A DNA stretch of 64,000 bases from Gnetum montanum (lineage: Eukaryota > Streptophyta > Gnetopsida > Gnetales > Gnetaceae). Position numbers and translations under genes: made by a program. Shown here piece by piece: positions 12,841 to 24,268 of this stretch. The DNA is taken from assembly GCA_015680685.1 (NCBI GenBank), contig MNCI01005576.1, positions 192,011 to 256,010 of the forward strand. Direction: 5' to 3'. The notes beneath the pieces were generated by a model. That model was not told the origin of the DNA and did not search any database. It saw only the letters and a program-made list of their open reading frames with translations. The first letter of the stretch is position 1. Every line of letters begins with the position of its first letter.

Positions 12841-13504
12841 AAGGTTAGTTTCTTAATGCAATAATTGATGAAAAATTCAAAAAAAAAACATATAGAAAAT
12901 CTACTTATAATCTTTATCAACTTGGAAAAGGTATATGACAAAGTGTCCAGAATATTATTTGGTGAGCCTTGTGAAGGAAAAACATTCGTGATAAATATAT
13001 TAAAGTGATTCAAGACATGTATGAAGGAGCTACCACTAAAATTTAAAATAGCTTATGGAATAACATTTGATTTCTAGTCACGCTAAGTCTATATCAAAAG
13101 TTTGAATTAGCCTATACTTATTTGCCATTATTATGGATGAATTAATAAAGAAAATATAAGATGGAATCTATTAGTGCATGCCATTTGTAGATGATATTGT
13201 GTTGGTGGCTATAGCTCAAGAAAATTTTTCTTCCAAAATAGAGAAGTAGAGACATAATATATCAAATGAAATTTTAAGAATAGCATAAACAATGGTGAAA
13301 TAGAAGTGACAATTCAAGGTAAAAGAGTCCCTCAATGTAAATAGTTCTACTACTTAGGATCAATCCTCTAATCAGATGGTGAAATTAAAAAAGATATAAG
13401 AAATAGAATTGAGTCATGATGGTTAAAATAAAGTAGAGATATTCTATATGATCAAAGAATACTAATAAAATTGAAGAGAAAATTTTACAAGATAACAATT
13501 AAGC
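12841..13504 (+). pseudogene. RTE-type LINE reverse transcriptase, middle fragment
   Basis: This continues the LINE interrupted at 2673. Broken translation shows INLEKVYDKVSRILFGEP, VIQDMYEGATTKI, MDEL-like MDELI, DDIVLVAIAQ (the polymerase Asp-Asp) and ILYDQRILIKLKRKFYKITIK, in the order of plant RTE polymerases. It is cut at 13504 by the LTR element at 13505-25157, and the following residues (KPTILYG-like) appear at 25160. Confidence 0.75.
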
Positions 13505-14113
13505 TGATGTGGAGCCTACCTCAATAGATTCCAAAAGGACCCATTCCACAATCTTCTTAAGTAATTTTAGCTTAGAAAATAACAACAACATAATGAAATG
13601 GAGAATATCTCCCTTTTATTAAGAAAACTCTCTCAAAATGTAGAGAAATACATCAAAGATGAAGAGCTAAGCTCAACTCACAACTCTCCCAAGGATCTTA
13701 AAGACCACATGTTCCTAGTCAATCCTCAATTGCTCACAACGAATCTAAAGCTTAAGAAAAGATACTTGTAAGAGATTCTCTCAAACTCTCTAAGGTGCTC
13801 TCTCTTGCCTCTCACTCAAACTCTTCTTGCACAAGCTCTAAAATTTCACTTGCACAAGCTCTCTCCTTGTATAAGATCATAAAAGACCAACCTTCTCTCT
13901 TAGACTAGCCTTCTCCTTGAGAGTAACCTTTTTCCTTCTAATTAGCCTAATTAGCCTTAGGCCTTTAATGCCTTTTTATAGCTTCTTGGTATGGCCTTTC
14001 ATCTTTCCTTCAATTTTCTATTCAATTTGATGACCATGAAAATCCGTATAAGACATCTTGGAGAAATAGGAGACTTCTTTCTTGAATACAAAGATGTTAG
14101 AGGAGACGTCTTC
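13505..14113 (-). repeat. 3' LTR of the 13505-25157 element, first part
   Basis: Matches 24269-24880 closely (for example both start tgatgtggagcctacctc). It is interrupted at 14113 by the 14114-22174 insertion; the rest of the LTR is at 22180-22428. Confidence 0.85.
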
Positions 14114-14611
14114 TATTACAACCTAGAAATTTGCATAAATTTAATTATTTAAGTTAATGCATATGATTAATTCTTTAATGTTATCATATATGTTTCAATA
14201 GATTAGCTTATTGTTGTTGTTAATTTGCTACATAAGTGAATACAATCTACTTGCTAGGGTATTTTGTTAAAGTGTTATATTCTTTATTTTACTATTATTG
14301 GAGCTTAGTTATAGATCTTCTTAATATTTTATGATTAAATGTTGAAATCCAATCACCCTAGGAAGTTTTTCTTTTTAATAGTTATTATACCTTTACAAGT
14401 ATTTGGCTATGCATAATTTATTCTTTATGCACATTTAGTTATATAAATTTAATCTTTATTATGCACATTTAATTATGCATATTTTTATTTTTATAAGGCG
14501 TATGTGATTATATAATACTTTGTTCATGGAGCAATTTTAAACCCTCACCCTACCCAAAACATATCCATTGTTACCTTTTTCATTAAACTAAGATTTGTAA
14601 CTTATTTTTAA

Positions 14612-15077
14612 CTAGCTTAGTTATATATTTATAATATATATCTATAAATTGGCCGATAGAATCTTATTAGTTTACAAGTAAAAAGTTCTTTGATTAAAAA
14701 ATTTCACGACTTCTAGACGAAGAACAAGATTTAAAAACCTGAATTTTCATGTCTTCTAGACGAAGAACAAGAGTTCTGTACCTTATTTTTCCTAAGGATG
14801 GGTTTTCTGAAAAAAAAAATCCATGAATTAGTGTATGCTCTCACCCTCGATCGAATTTCTTGAGAGTGAGAGCATAAATTTGGCTAAGAGTGAGAGCATA
14901 TACTAATTCATGGAATTTTTTTCAGAAAATCCATCCTTAGGAAAAATAAGGTACAAAACTCTTGTTCTTCGTCCAAAAGTCGTGAAATTTTATACCCAAA
15001 GAACTTTTTACTTGTAAACTAATAAGATTCTATTGGCCAATTAATATATATATATTATAAATATATAACTAAGCTAG
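14612..15077. repeat. 466 bp imperfect palindrome (foldback)
   Basis: The left arm begins ctagcttagttatatattta and the right arm ends with its complement, aactaagctag. Matching blocks run through both arms: ggccgatagaatcttattag against aagattctattggccaat, the acaagtaaaaagttcttt block, the tcacgacttctagacgaag block and the tccatgaattagtgtatgct block. The centre is near 14845. Both ends are CTAG. It could be a MITE-like foldback element or the terminal structure of the adjacent helicase unit. Confidence 0.8.
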
Positions 15078-15285
15078 TGATTGTCAGTTGTCTTCTGCTA
15101 CAGCGATGATTTAAACATAACAGATAAAAATATTATAAGACCATGGAATTCTTTATTGAATGATCATAAACATGTTGTAATACAGCAGAAATGATCAATG
15201 TACAAACTTGTGTAATTGAAAATGTATAGTTACAAATGATCTGACATTAAAAATGGTAAAAATTAGTTGACAGAAAAGAATGAGA

Positions 15286-16437
15286 TCATTCTTCATTAGA
15301 TTTAATGTGTTGCTCTTCATCCAATCTACTTTGAAGGTGCAAAGCCTTAAATATCTTGATATATCTTTCTTTGGAGATCAAAGGGAATATCTTCAAACTA
15401 TCAATACTCCTCACTTGAGATAGTGCCACAAAGGTAAGACCTGATGTTTCTCTGCTACCAACATCTATACAGGCTTTCTCCAATGTCATTTCCTGTGACT
15501 TATGTATCATTAAAGCCCATGCTAATCTAAGTGGTAATTGGCAAGATCCTCCACGTATGATTAGTGGAATGGGTACTTGTCAAGGATGTTCATTATCATA
15601 TGGTACTCCAATATAGGAGTCAAACTCAACAATGACATACGATGGCAACTGTGCAGGTTGACAGTGTGGACTATATATTATTTTCTTAATGACTCCACAT
15701 GCACTATTAACCAATCTTGCTTCTGGCCATAGATTAACAGTGAGCATAACCCTTGCATCCTCACAAATGAACATTACTTGGTCCAATTCTCCTTCTGAAT
15801 CATCCCAAAATTTCACATCATTTGTCCTTCTATCTACTATGCACCGCGCAACTGGCTTCTGCATTTTGAGCAATATTTTTTCATTATGCATATGCACTTT
15901 ATCCTTTGTATCAAAAAAATGCACAAAATCCTCAAATCCATGTTGCTCATCCAATGTTGATGGAAGTTGCATTCTCAGGCTTAAAAAGTCATAATCCTCA
16001 TCACTCATCTTTTCTTCTTGTATATTCATCAAAACTTCTCTAAATCTTTGTTGTTGCAAATCATCGCCCCTTTGTCGATACACAACATCCAAGGTTACAA
16101 ATTTATTAAATACCAACCACAAATTCTTTACATGCATCTAAGATGATAAGTACGATATAACATCTTTAATAGGTGGAAGCTGTGCAAGATCTCCAATGAG
16201 TATCATAGATCTACCACCAAAGTTATCTAAACAATTTTCTAGAAATATTTCCTTAAGCCTTCGATCAATGCTGCTAAGCAATTTGCCACCTATGAAACTC
16301 ATTTCATCTATAATAATATACTTTAAGTATTTGTATTTATTTTGCAATGATGACAAAGTTGATGCAGCCAATGGTTTGTAATCTCTGATTCCAATCTTCA
16401 ACACAAAATGCTGGATCTGCATCTGTGCAGAACTCGA
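15286..16437 (-). pseudogene. Pif1-family DNA helicase, C-terminal two thirds, broken
   Basis: One continuous minus-strand frame with two in-frame stops (near 16138 and 15577). In order it shows the Walker B motif YIIIDEMSFIGGKLL, then DRRLKEIF, FGGRSMILIGDLAQLPPI, a central region with VDRRTNDVKFWD and ARLVNSACGVIKKIIY, and the C-terminal MIHKSQEMTLEKACIDVG with GLTFVALSQVRSID. These are the Pif1/Helitron-helicase motifs. The Walker A region is missing: homology stops at about 16437 next to a duplicated ctcctcctcatactgctctg segment. No Rep (HUH) nuclease was seen, so a Helitron origin is possible but unproven; a captured Pif1 fragment is the alternative. Confidence 0.8.
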
Positions 16438-16561
16438 GCCCTCCTCCTCCTCATACTGCTCTGTGCACCCTCCTCCTCATACTGCTCTGTGCACTATTTT
16501 CACGCATTATATGTGTATTTATAAGAATGCAAAGGACATAACCTTTCATAACATATTAGGG

Positions 16562-16790
16562 TTATGTACAAAGTTGTGTTACCGAAATGGCCTATCTCAA
16601 ATTTTAATTACACGTCAGCGTTGTGCACAAAGTTGCATTACCGAAATGGCCTGTCTGAAATTTTAGTTATACGTCAGCATTATGCACAATGTTGTGTTAC
16701 CGAAATGGCTTGTCTAGAATTTTAGTTACACGTCAACGTTGTGCACAAAGTTGCGTTACTGAAATGGCCTGTGGGAAAGTCAACATTAGT
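16562..16790. repeat. 59 bp tandem repeat, four copies
   Basis: Units start at 16562, 16621, 16680 and 16739 with the core gttaccgaaatggcctgtct and ttttagttacacgtcag. The last copy is incomplete. The array lies directly upstream (in helicase orientation) of the truncated helicase frame. Confidence 0.85.
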
Positions 16791-18460
16791 CAACGTTACG
16801 TACAAACAATTAGCATTACCAAATTATGACTGGTAATGGCCTATCGGCCAAATTATAATTTAATATTGCATAAATTAGATTTTTTCAAGAAATACCTAAG
16901 GATGATGTTATACCTAGAATATGACCTTACCAATGTGTCTAGGACATTCAAAAATATTAGTTTTGACCCTTGGTTCACTAAAATCGAAGTTACAGTTTTT
17001 GAGATACCGCATTTCTAGTTTGCTAAAAATACTGCAAAAATCTCAGCATTTGAACTGAATGACTATGATAAGTAATGTCTAAATAAGATTTTAGCATACA
17101 ATTATACAGAACACTTGACAAGGATCTCATAAGTTCAAACAGAATTTTATTTGAAATTCCAGCATGCATGTTACTAGTATTTGTGTGCAAGGGTAATAGG
17201 GGAAAGAGAAAAATGAGAAATGGACTTATGAAAATTATTTGTAAAAAAGTTAATTAAATTAATTTCAAAGAAAATTTAAAATGGAAAAAACATGTACATG
17301 TGCAAGTGCGAAGGAAAAGCATATATGTTAAATGCATAACATATAACATATGTTATACAAATTACATTTTTTAGCACCATTACCTTATTTACACATTTTC
17401 TTCCATTGTCTCTTCTATCGCTTATTTTCTACTACCTATTGCTGTCATTTGGCTTCATCATCATCATTCTTTTAAATCATGTTCTATCACATTTTTCTAA
17501 AAGATGTTTTTTTCCCTTTATTCTTTATTTTGAAGCTGATTTTAGCCAAGTTTCTTTTGTTTCCCTTATAAATAGGTTGTGGCCTTATATATGTCTTACC
17601 TCAGTTTGTAAAAGGGTTTCGGGTGTGATAGATTAAGCAAAACAAAAAACCAATTGAGAGAGTTAGGTAGAAAAGGAAGACACTAAGAAGATTCTAGGAG
17701 CTCTACCAACATAAGTAAGAAAGATTATTTTAGTTTTTTCTTTTCATATGGCTATCCTATTTTGTTGTGGATCTTGTAGGAAAGATTATTTTATGTTTCT
17801 TTTTATGTGGCCACCCTATATTGTTGTGGATTTTCTATTCTTCCTTTTTACTTTCTGATCTTCTACTATTCTTCTATAAATTTGATTATTATGATGAGAT
17901 TTTGCTAAATTTTCATCCTTTTAGACTTGTTTTTACTATTTTAATTATGTCTAAACCTTTTTCTATCTTTTGGTGAATTTTTGAAATTATGAAAACTTTG
18001 TCTAACCTACTTCTTGGATATTTTATGAATATTTTAGAACAAATTTTGGCATGAACATGGTTTTTGGTTCAACTCATGACATAAACATGATTTTGTGAAG
18101 ATTTTGTGGAATTTGAGCTTTTATTGACTTTTGGTCATTTTGGATATCTTTTGGACTTTTGAAATAAAATAATAATATTTATGGAATCGATTTTACTAAG
18201 TTGGTATTGGAAGCCACAAATCTTATAGATGCCCTCATTTGGATGCAGTAGTATAGTGTTCTTTAGTGGGATCCACCCCACAGAAATAAGGATTTTTGAA
18301 TGGATTTCTTACCCTAAATTTTGATTTGTAAGTTCATGTGAGACTATAAATTTAGTTGAGATCATGACATTAAGCAATTGAATCTAGTAGAGTTGTCGTG
18401 AGGCATAGTTAAGACCTATCCTTCCAATGATATGTGTGCCTCAACCATTAAAGATGCTAG
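16791..18460. other. AT-rich part of the 8 kb insertion; TATA-like motif and a duplication
   Basis: No coding region was recognised; the short frames at 16836-17976 are AT-rich and lack known motifs. A TATA-like ttataaatagg is at 17565-17575. A roughly 60 bp segment (gattattttag...tcctattttgttgtggatc, from about 17725) is repeated directly at about 17785-17835. Confidence 0.4.
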
Positions 18461-18756
18461 TGTTGATGTATAAATTTTGGTCACACCAACACTAGGAAAA
18501 AAACTCGTTTTAGGAGACTATTGCCTAGGGTGCCTCCTATATGGGTATGGAAACCCAGTAATAGTCTTAGTTGGAGAGGGCTACGTGACCTTTTGCAAAT
18601 AATAAACTAGAAAGAAATTTGGAATTTAAATTAAATAATTATCTTCAATATAATAGGTAATTAAAAGAACTGAATTTTTCCTGGTCCCGCTGACGTTGCT
18701 AATCCATGATTGTTGATGGTATCCACAGTTGGGTAGGAAGACCGTGATTGCCATGA

Positions 18757-18788
18757 GAGAGAGAGAAAGAGAAAGAGAGAGAGAGAGA
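18757..18788. repeat. GA microsatellite
   Basis: An interrupted (GA)n run inside the first LTR of the 18461-20978 element. It produces a spurious Leu-Ser repeat on the minus strand and sits exactly where similarity to the second LTR is interrupted. Confidence 0.9.
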
Positions 18789-19199
18789 CTACCTATTGCA
18801 GTCTGCACAAGGTAGCAACTGCGGTCCTCAAAGCCTACTGTCGTTTGCTGCCTTTTGTGCACTATCGTAGAGAGGAAGATTGTTCGCCCACGTCTACACC
18901 ACCATGACAAGCTCCTACCATCGTCGAAAAAACCCTCAAGGATCTGATTTTGAGCCACTAGCTCCTACCTTGGATCCTCCTCAAAGATCAACTAGAAGCT
19001 TGTAAAGAAAAGAGGAAATTGTTGCTTAGTGGAGAGGAAGCTGTCCCTCCAGATTGATAGCCAAAGCCTATTTTGGGACTCGCTCCTCCCCTCCTCCAAG
19101 AGCCCCCCTCTAGATTCCATTTTATAGCCACTTTGGCCATCCATAATGATGCATAATGGTTGCAAAAACTGCTAACACTTCTTGTGTATTAACTCCCAC

Positions 19200-19480
19200 A
19201 TTCTCCAATTAAGTACCCACTTATGTCCATAACTATCGTAACTTCCAAAATGTCTACTACTAATGACTGTAATTGTCATCATTAATGACCGTAATTGTTG
19301 TAACTTCCAAAATGTTTGCCACTAATAACTGTAACTACCATCATTAATGACCGTAATTGTCATAACTTTCAAAACTTTTGCCACTAATAATCGTAACTGC
19401 CATCATTAATGACCGTAATTGCCGTAACATCTAAAACGTTTGCCACTAATGACTGTAACCGCTACCATTAATGACCACCA
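19200..19480. repeat. 62 bp minisatellite inside the LTR
   Basis: About four units (starts near 19257, 19319, 19381, 19443) with the core ccactaataactgtaac and cattaatgaccgtaatt. The same array occurs in the second LTR at about 20640-20860. Confidence 0.8.
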
Positions 19481-20978
19481 CTTGGTAGTTTAAATGCCCA
19501 CTACTCACATGATTTTACTATGGTTATTAAAGGAGAGAAATAGAAACGTTGGTAATCATGGCCCCATGCGAGCATGGGAGTGTTGACATCAACACTTAGC
19601 CCCCAAACTTTTAATTGCATGCCAGTGCAAGGAACAAGACCATAGAAATTTTAAAATGATGCAATAGATAGGGAATTACAAACATGGTAAAACAAGAAAA
19701 TGGAAACTTAAAAGTAAACTAAACATGATTTAAATAACCATATAACCAAAAGAGAACTAAACGTGGGCCACCCAAACCATACCATCTTTTTTAATTAAAC
19801 TCTAAATATATACTTTTAATTATTTTAATTACATACATTTATATATAATTAAAATATATAATTATGATTTCTTTCCCAATATTCTTACAGAGTAAAAGCC
19901 AACAACATGTAGACTACTTTGAGCACAAGATCCATACTAAACTTAATGAGGAGGACAGGCTCATATTAGATTGTGGCTAGTCACAACTTTTAGATTTTTC
20001 CTTGGAACTTTTTTTTTTAGACTTGCAAGAAATATTTTACTATGACAAGGTAAAAATCATATGAACTTGCTTTTCCATAGACAATAATTCAAAGTGGTGC
20101 AAAATATCTCGTGGCAATTACAGTCTTCCTGCCCAACAGTGGATACCATCAGCAGTCACGGACCAGCAATGTCAGCGGGACCAAGGAAAATTCAGTTCTT
20201 TTAATTACCTATTGTATTGAAGATGATTATTTAATTTAAATTCCAAATTTCTTTCTAGTTTATTATTTGCAAAAGGCCATGTAGCCCTCTCCAACTAAGA
20301 CTATTCCTGAGTTTCCATACCCATACAGGAGGCACCCTAGGCAATAGTCTCCTAAAACGAGTTTCTTTCCTGGTGTTGGTGTGACCAAAATTTATGCATC
20401 AACACCTTTTTGTCACTAGAAGGAGAGGAAGCTACCCCTCCAAACTGATAGCTAGAACCTGTTTTGGGACTCCCTCCTCCCCTCCTCCAAGAGCCCCCCT
20501 CTAGATTCCATTATATAGCCATTGTGGCATCCCTAAGGATGCGTAATGACAACAAAAACCACCACCACTTCTTGTGTAATAACTCCCACATTCTCCAATT
20601 AAGTACCCACTTATGTCCATAACTGTCGTAATTTCCAAAACATCTACTACTAATGACTGTAATCGCCATCATTAATGACTGCCGTAACTTCCAAAATGTT
20701 TGCCACTAATAACCGTAACCGCCATCATTAATGACCGTAATTACTGTAACTTCTGAAACATTTGCCACTAATAATCGTAACTGCCATCATTAATAACCGT
20801 AATTACTGTAACTTCCGAAACATTTGCCATTAATGACTATAACTGCTACCATTAATGACCACCACCTGGTAGTTTAAATGCCCATTACTTGCATGATTTT
20901 ACTGTGGTTATTAAGGGAGAGAAATAGAAACATTGATAATCATGGCCCCATGCGAGCATGGGAGTGTTGACATCAACA

Positions 20979-22174
20979 GTTAGTAGTAAGGCTATCACCA
21001 AAACCTAGCCGTGAGTGACTCATTTAGGGCAATAGATATATCCGATGATAGTAGTGGGGTTATTCTAAGAGCTATTAATATATTATTTTAGCAATGAGGG
21101 TAATCAAGAGCTAGCCTTTGGAGATGCCTAGTTAAGATATATATTCTTTGGATTTTTGTTGGACAATTTTTGATATTTTTGAACATAAAAATAATTTAAA
21201 GGATAATTTGATAATAATAGTATGGTTATTCCAAGACTTGATGATATATCTTGTTGGTAGTGAGGGTAACCAAGACCTAGACTTTGGAGATAAAATATAT
21301 ATTTTTAAAATATTTGGATTTCTTTTAGATTTTTGGAAAATTTTTGAATATTTTATTGGAAACCTTTGTCTAGCCCATATTCTAAAACTTTTGGCCTAGA
21401 ACTTTTATGATCCATAAACAGGGAAATATAATAACCTTTCTTATTTGAGGGGTTCTAACTCCTTCTACATTTTAAACCCTAGAGTAGCTATGAAAACATG
21501 GAAAGATGGACATGGAATGAAAAATGGATCAATTCTATACAACATAGACTTTCTAAACTTGAAAAATAAATTTTCTATAATTTGTATTTTGTAAATTAGA
21601 AACCTTGTCTACTTTTTAGATATTTGAGCAATGTACCTATTTTTATCAATAAATAATAAAGTATAATAGATATGAATTTGGTGTGTGTGCCATTTAGATC
21701 ATGAGAATGTAAGAAACATTTTTTATTTTGGCACATGTTATATTTTCAAGAAAATTTAGTGTTATTTATTATATATTAATATTTTATTTACTTATTATTT
21801 TTAATTTTATTATTTAATTTCACAAACTTTAATCATGAATATCTTTATTTCTAGAGGTCTAATTGAGGTGAAACAAGTGTTGTTAGGATCATTATTTTAC
21901 ATACTAGTGAAATTTTTCGACATCTATCTTTTTGTGGCTACACAATTCTCTCTTTTTCATTAAATAAATTCTATTTAATTATATATAGAAGTATTATAAA
22001 ATTTTGTTGTGCTATATTTCTTTACTATATTTATGCTCTTAATTAATGATTTTTATCTATTTTGCCATTTTCTTTTAAGTTAGTAAATCAGGGATAAATT
22101 TAGATCCTTGGGGTTTTATAGCATTTCTATTAGTCATTTATAGGACTTTATAGATAATTAATAGGGGTGTTACA
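20979..22174. other. Right part of the 8 kb insertion with a direct duplication
   Basis: No gene seen. A module beginning agtgagggtaaccaag at about 21258 repeats one beginning aatgagggtaatcaag at about 21096, over some 90 bp with divergence. The remainder is AT-rich and ends in ggggtgttaca. Confidence 0.45.
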
Positions 22175-22179
22175 TCTTG

Positions 22180-22428
22180 CTTATTGGGGCCAAAAATAAA
22201 GACTCTTATTTTGAGGTTTGGAACCTCCAGATGCCTCCAAACAAGTCCCCATAGATCCCTAAACCCCATAAACTTGTCAAAATGAGACAAAAACACCCCC
22301 AAACATGCCAAAACACCTTGACATCATCATCAAAGGGTCAAAAAAAGAAGGCACACACAAATAGTACACAGATACACACATCCAGGATACATTGAGGATT
22401 ACACAATGGTTGGGTGATGTACTCATCA
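22180..22428 (-). repeat. 3' LTR of the 13505-25157 element, second part
   Basis: Matches 24905-25157 (for example agatccctaaaccccataaa and the cacacacaaatagtacacag block) and ends at the ctcatca next to the PPT. Confidence 0.85.
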
Positions 22429-22441
22429 TCTCTTCCACCCT
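22429..22441 (-). other. Polypurine tract of the 13505-25157 element
   Basis: On the minus strand the sequence before the 3' LTR is agggtggaagaga. Confidence 0.65.
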
Positions 22442-24252
22442 TAAAAATGTCATGCTTAATTATTTTTCACAAATTGGAAGGCACCATGCCCCCATGGCTC
22501 AAGGCCATCATACTTAGCACAACAATCAACATTCAATGCATCAAAAACATGAGAATGAGTATCAATTGAGGTTTTGATTTTGAGCTTCTCTTACTCATGG
22601 AGGCTTGTCCTCATGTTCCACCATGCTTCCTTTATTTGAGCATCTCTTTGGAATGCTTCCCTTGCATCCTCATGATGACTCAAACTTGTAACAAATGAAG
22701 AATAAGAAAAAGCAATAGGATTAGGCTTCCTTAATCCAAAATTCTTTCCTTTATTTTCCTCTTTTCACCTTCTTTTTGGTATTTGGAAGACTCTCACTTA
22801 GCTTCCCTTTATCATCAACACCACAATGTATATTGTCATTATGCTGCACATCCATTTCACAGCCAAGACAGTCAAATTCCACACTATTAATGTTCTCACT
22901 AACATCAATAATGATCTTCTCATAGTAACTATGCCATTAACCATCATCATTAAACAAATTACCATTACTAATCTTCCTCTCACTAACAATGGAATTAAAA
23001 GTTACAACATGACTCTCATTCACATCACAATCACCACAATGATCATGATGCTCATCATTACCATTGAACAAATCACTACCAAGTTGAAGTGAAATACTAG
23101 CATCCATCACACTAGCTTTAACATGAGAGACATTACTACCACTAGCAAGGTAAATCTCACACTTACTTGCCTCTTCATGAATTCTTCCATCCATATTTGG
23201 TTCAACTTGATCTTCAACATGTAGTTATCCAATCTCATCAAAGCTTGAAGATTCAAGATCTCAAATAGAAGTTCCTAATTACAATGGATTCTCCTCTTCA
23301 AAGTTATCATCAACAAGCTATTCACCCTATTTTGGAGGTACCAACTCAAAAGATAAACTCTCCTTCATGACTTTAACATTGAATTCATAGAATAAAATCA
23401 TCAAAAAAATCATTCTTCCACATACCTTGGCTAGAAGGCTCACCTGTCTCCCATGAGATAGCCTCAACTTGGCTTAGAATCTCCTTTTCCTTGCCACAAG
23501 GTATAGAACAATTGCAAAAAGAATGAGTATCATACCTTCTAGTGCTACCTTTGATCCTTCTTGAAGAAATATCCTAATCTTTGTCAATTCTTTAGCTTTA
23601 ATCTTTCACCTCCAATGACTTATGAAGTAGGAACTCTCCTTGACCAATAGCATACAATATCTTAGACTTCGAAGATCTCTTGGTCTTTTTAATGAAACTC
23701 TTGGTTCCCTCTCTTGAAACCTTTGAGTATTGGACACTCCTTACTCAAGAAGAGATATTTGAGAATTCCTTTTCTCATTGATCTCTACTTCACCAAATCT
23801 TTCATCTTCCTCCTTTCCTTGATGGCTAGAAGATATTCTCTCAATTCTCCTCAAAATATTTCCAAAGTTAGTCTTGAATTTCTTCATTTTCCTTCTTCTT
23901 GAAGTTTCTACAAAATCTTAGTACTTGTGAACCTTTACTTTGAGGAGAACTTCTTACATTTCAACCATAAAAGACTTAAAGGAGTCCTTGAACTCTTGAA
24001 GCTCTTCTCCAAGCTCTTGATTTATCTTCTTCTAAAGAGTCATATCCTTCATAGGTTTAAAGGTAAAACTTAAAGCAATAAGAATGATATCCAAAAGAAA
24101 ATGCACAAATATCCACAATAATATTCCTTACAAGATTTAAGCAGTCTTTACCAATCTTAGGTTCTCCAAAGCCTAAGTGGTTGTAAAGCTTCAAAATTCT
24201 TCAAAAGCTTGATGAAGATCAACAATTCAAGTGTGGAAACCTTCAAACCAAT
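22442..24252 (-). other. Internal region of the non-autonomous LTR element
   Basis: No known domain was recognised. The longest minus-strand frame, 22937-23194 (85 codons), is rich in Asp, His, Ser and Asn. The region around 24000-23600 translates to charged Lys/Arg/Glu-rich segments such as MKKFKTNFGNILRRIERISS before breaking. It may be the remains of a gag-like protein unique to this family. The plus-strand frame at 22826-23092 is Ile/Thr-rich and is a shadow. Confidence 0.4.
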
Positions 24253-24265
24253 TGCTCCGATACCA
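24253..24265 (-). other. Primer-binding site (initiator Met tRNA type)
   Basis: On the minus strand, three bases after the 5' LTR, the sequence is tggtatcggagca. This is one change from the TGGTATCAGAGC complementary to plant initiator tRNA-Met. Confidence 0.8.
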
Positions 24266-24268
24266 ATC

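Larger units (their letters stand above)
18461..20978 (+). mobile_element. Short LTR element with a rearranged second LTR
   Basis: LTR 1 is 18461-19594 and begins TGTTGATG and ends CATCAACA, a perfect terminal inverted repeat. The second LTR is split: its 5' part is present in reverse orientation (20108-20404, matching 18461-18762) and its 3' part in direct orientation (20405-20978). Flanks are gctag (18456-18460) and gttag (20979-20983). Only about 500 bp lies between the LTRs and no protein domain is visible, so it is a non-autonomous or deleted copy. Confidence 0.75.
14114..22174. mobile_element. 8 kb composite insertion inside an LTR, class uncertain
   Basis: It splits the LTR cleanly. 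The left junction is tcttc followed by tattacaacc and the right junction is ggggtgttaca followed by tcttg, giving a 5 bp target duplication with one mismatch. Terminal TATTACA...TGTTACA resembles the mirrored ends of plant LTRs (TGTTACA). No PBS, PPT or second LTR was recognised. After removing the nested 18461-20978 element and the palindrome-helicase block, about 3 kb is left, which would fit a long solo LTR. A TATA-like motif (17566-17573) lies within. The class is inference. Confidence 0.5.

Noticed and set aside
16562-16790. CRISPR-like regular repeats
   Set aside because: The 59 bp units are contiguous with no spacers, in plant nuclear DNA; this is an ordinary tandem array.
18626-18958. 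Minus-strand frame with a Leu-Ser repeat
   Set aside because: The repeat is the translated GA microsatellite inside an LTR; there is no family similarity.
22826-23092. 88-codon Ile/Thr-rich plus-strand frame
   Set aside because: It lies antisense to the internal region of a minus-strand element; its composition reflects CAT/ATT-rich DNA.
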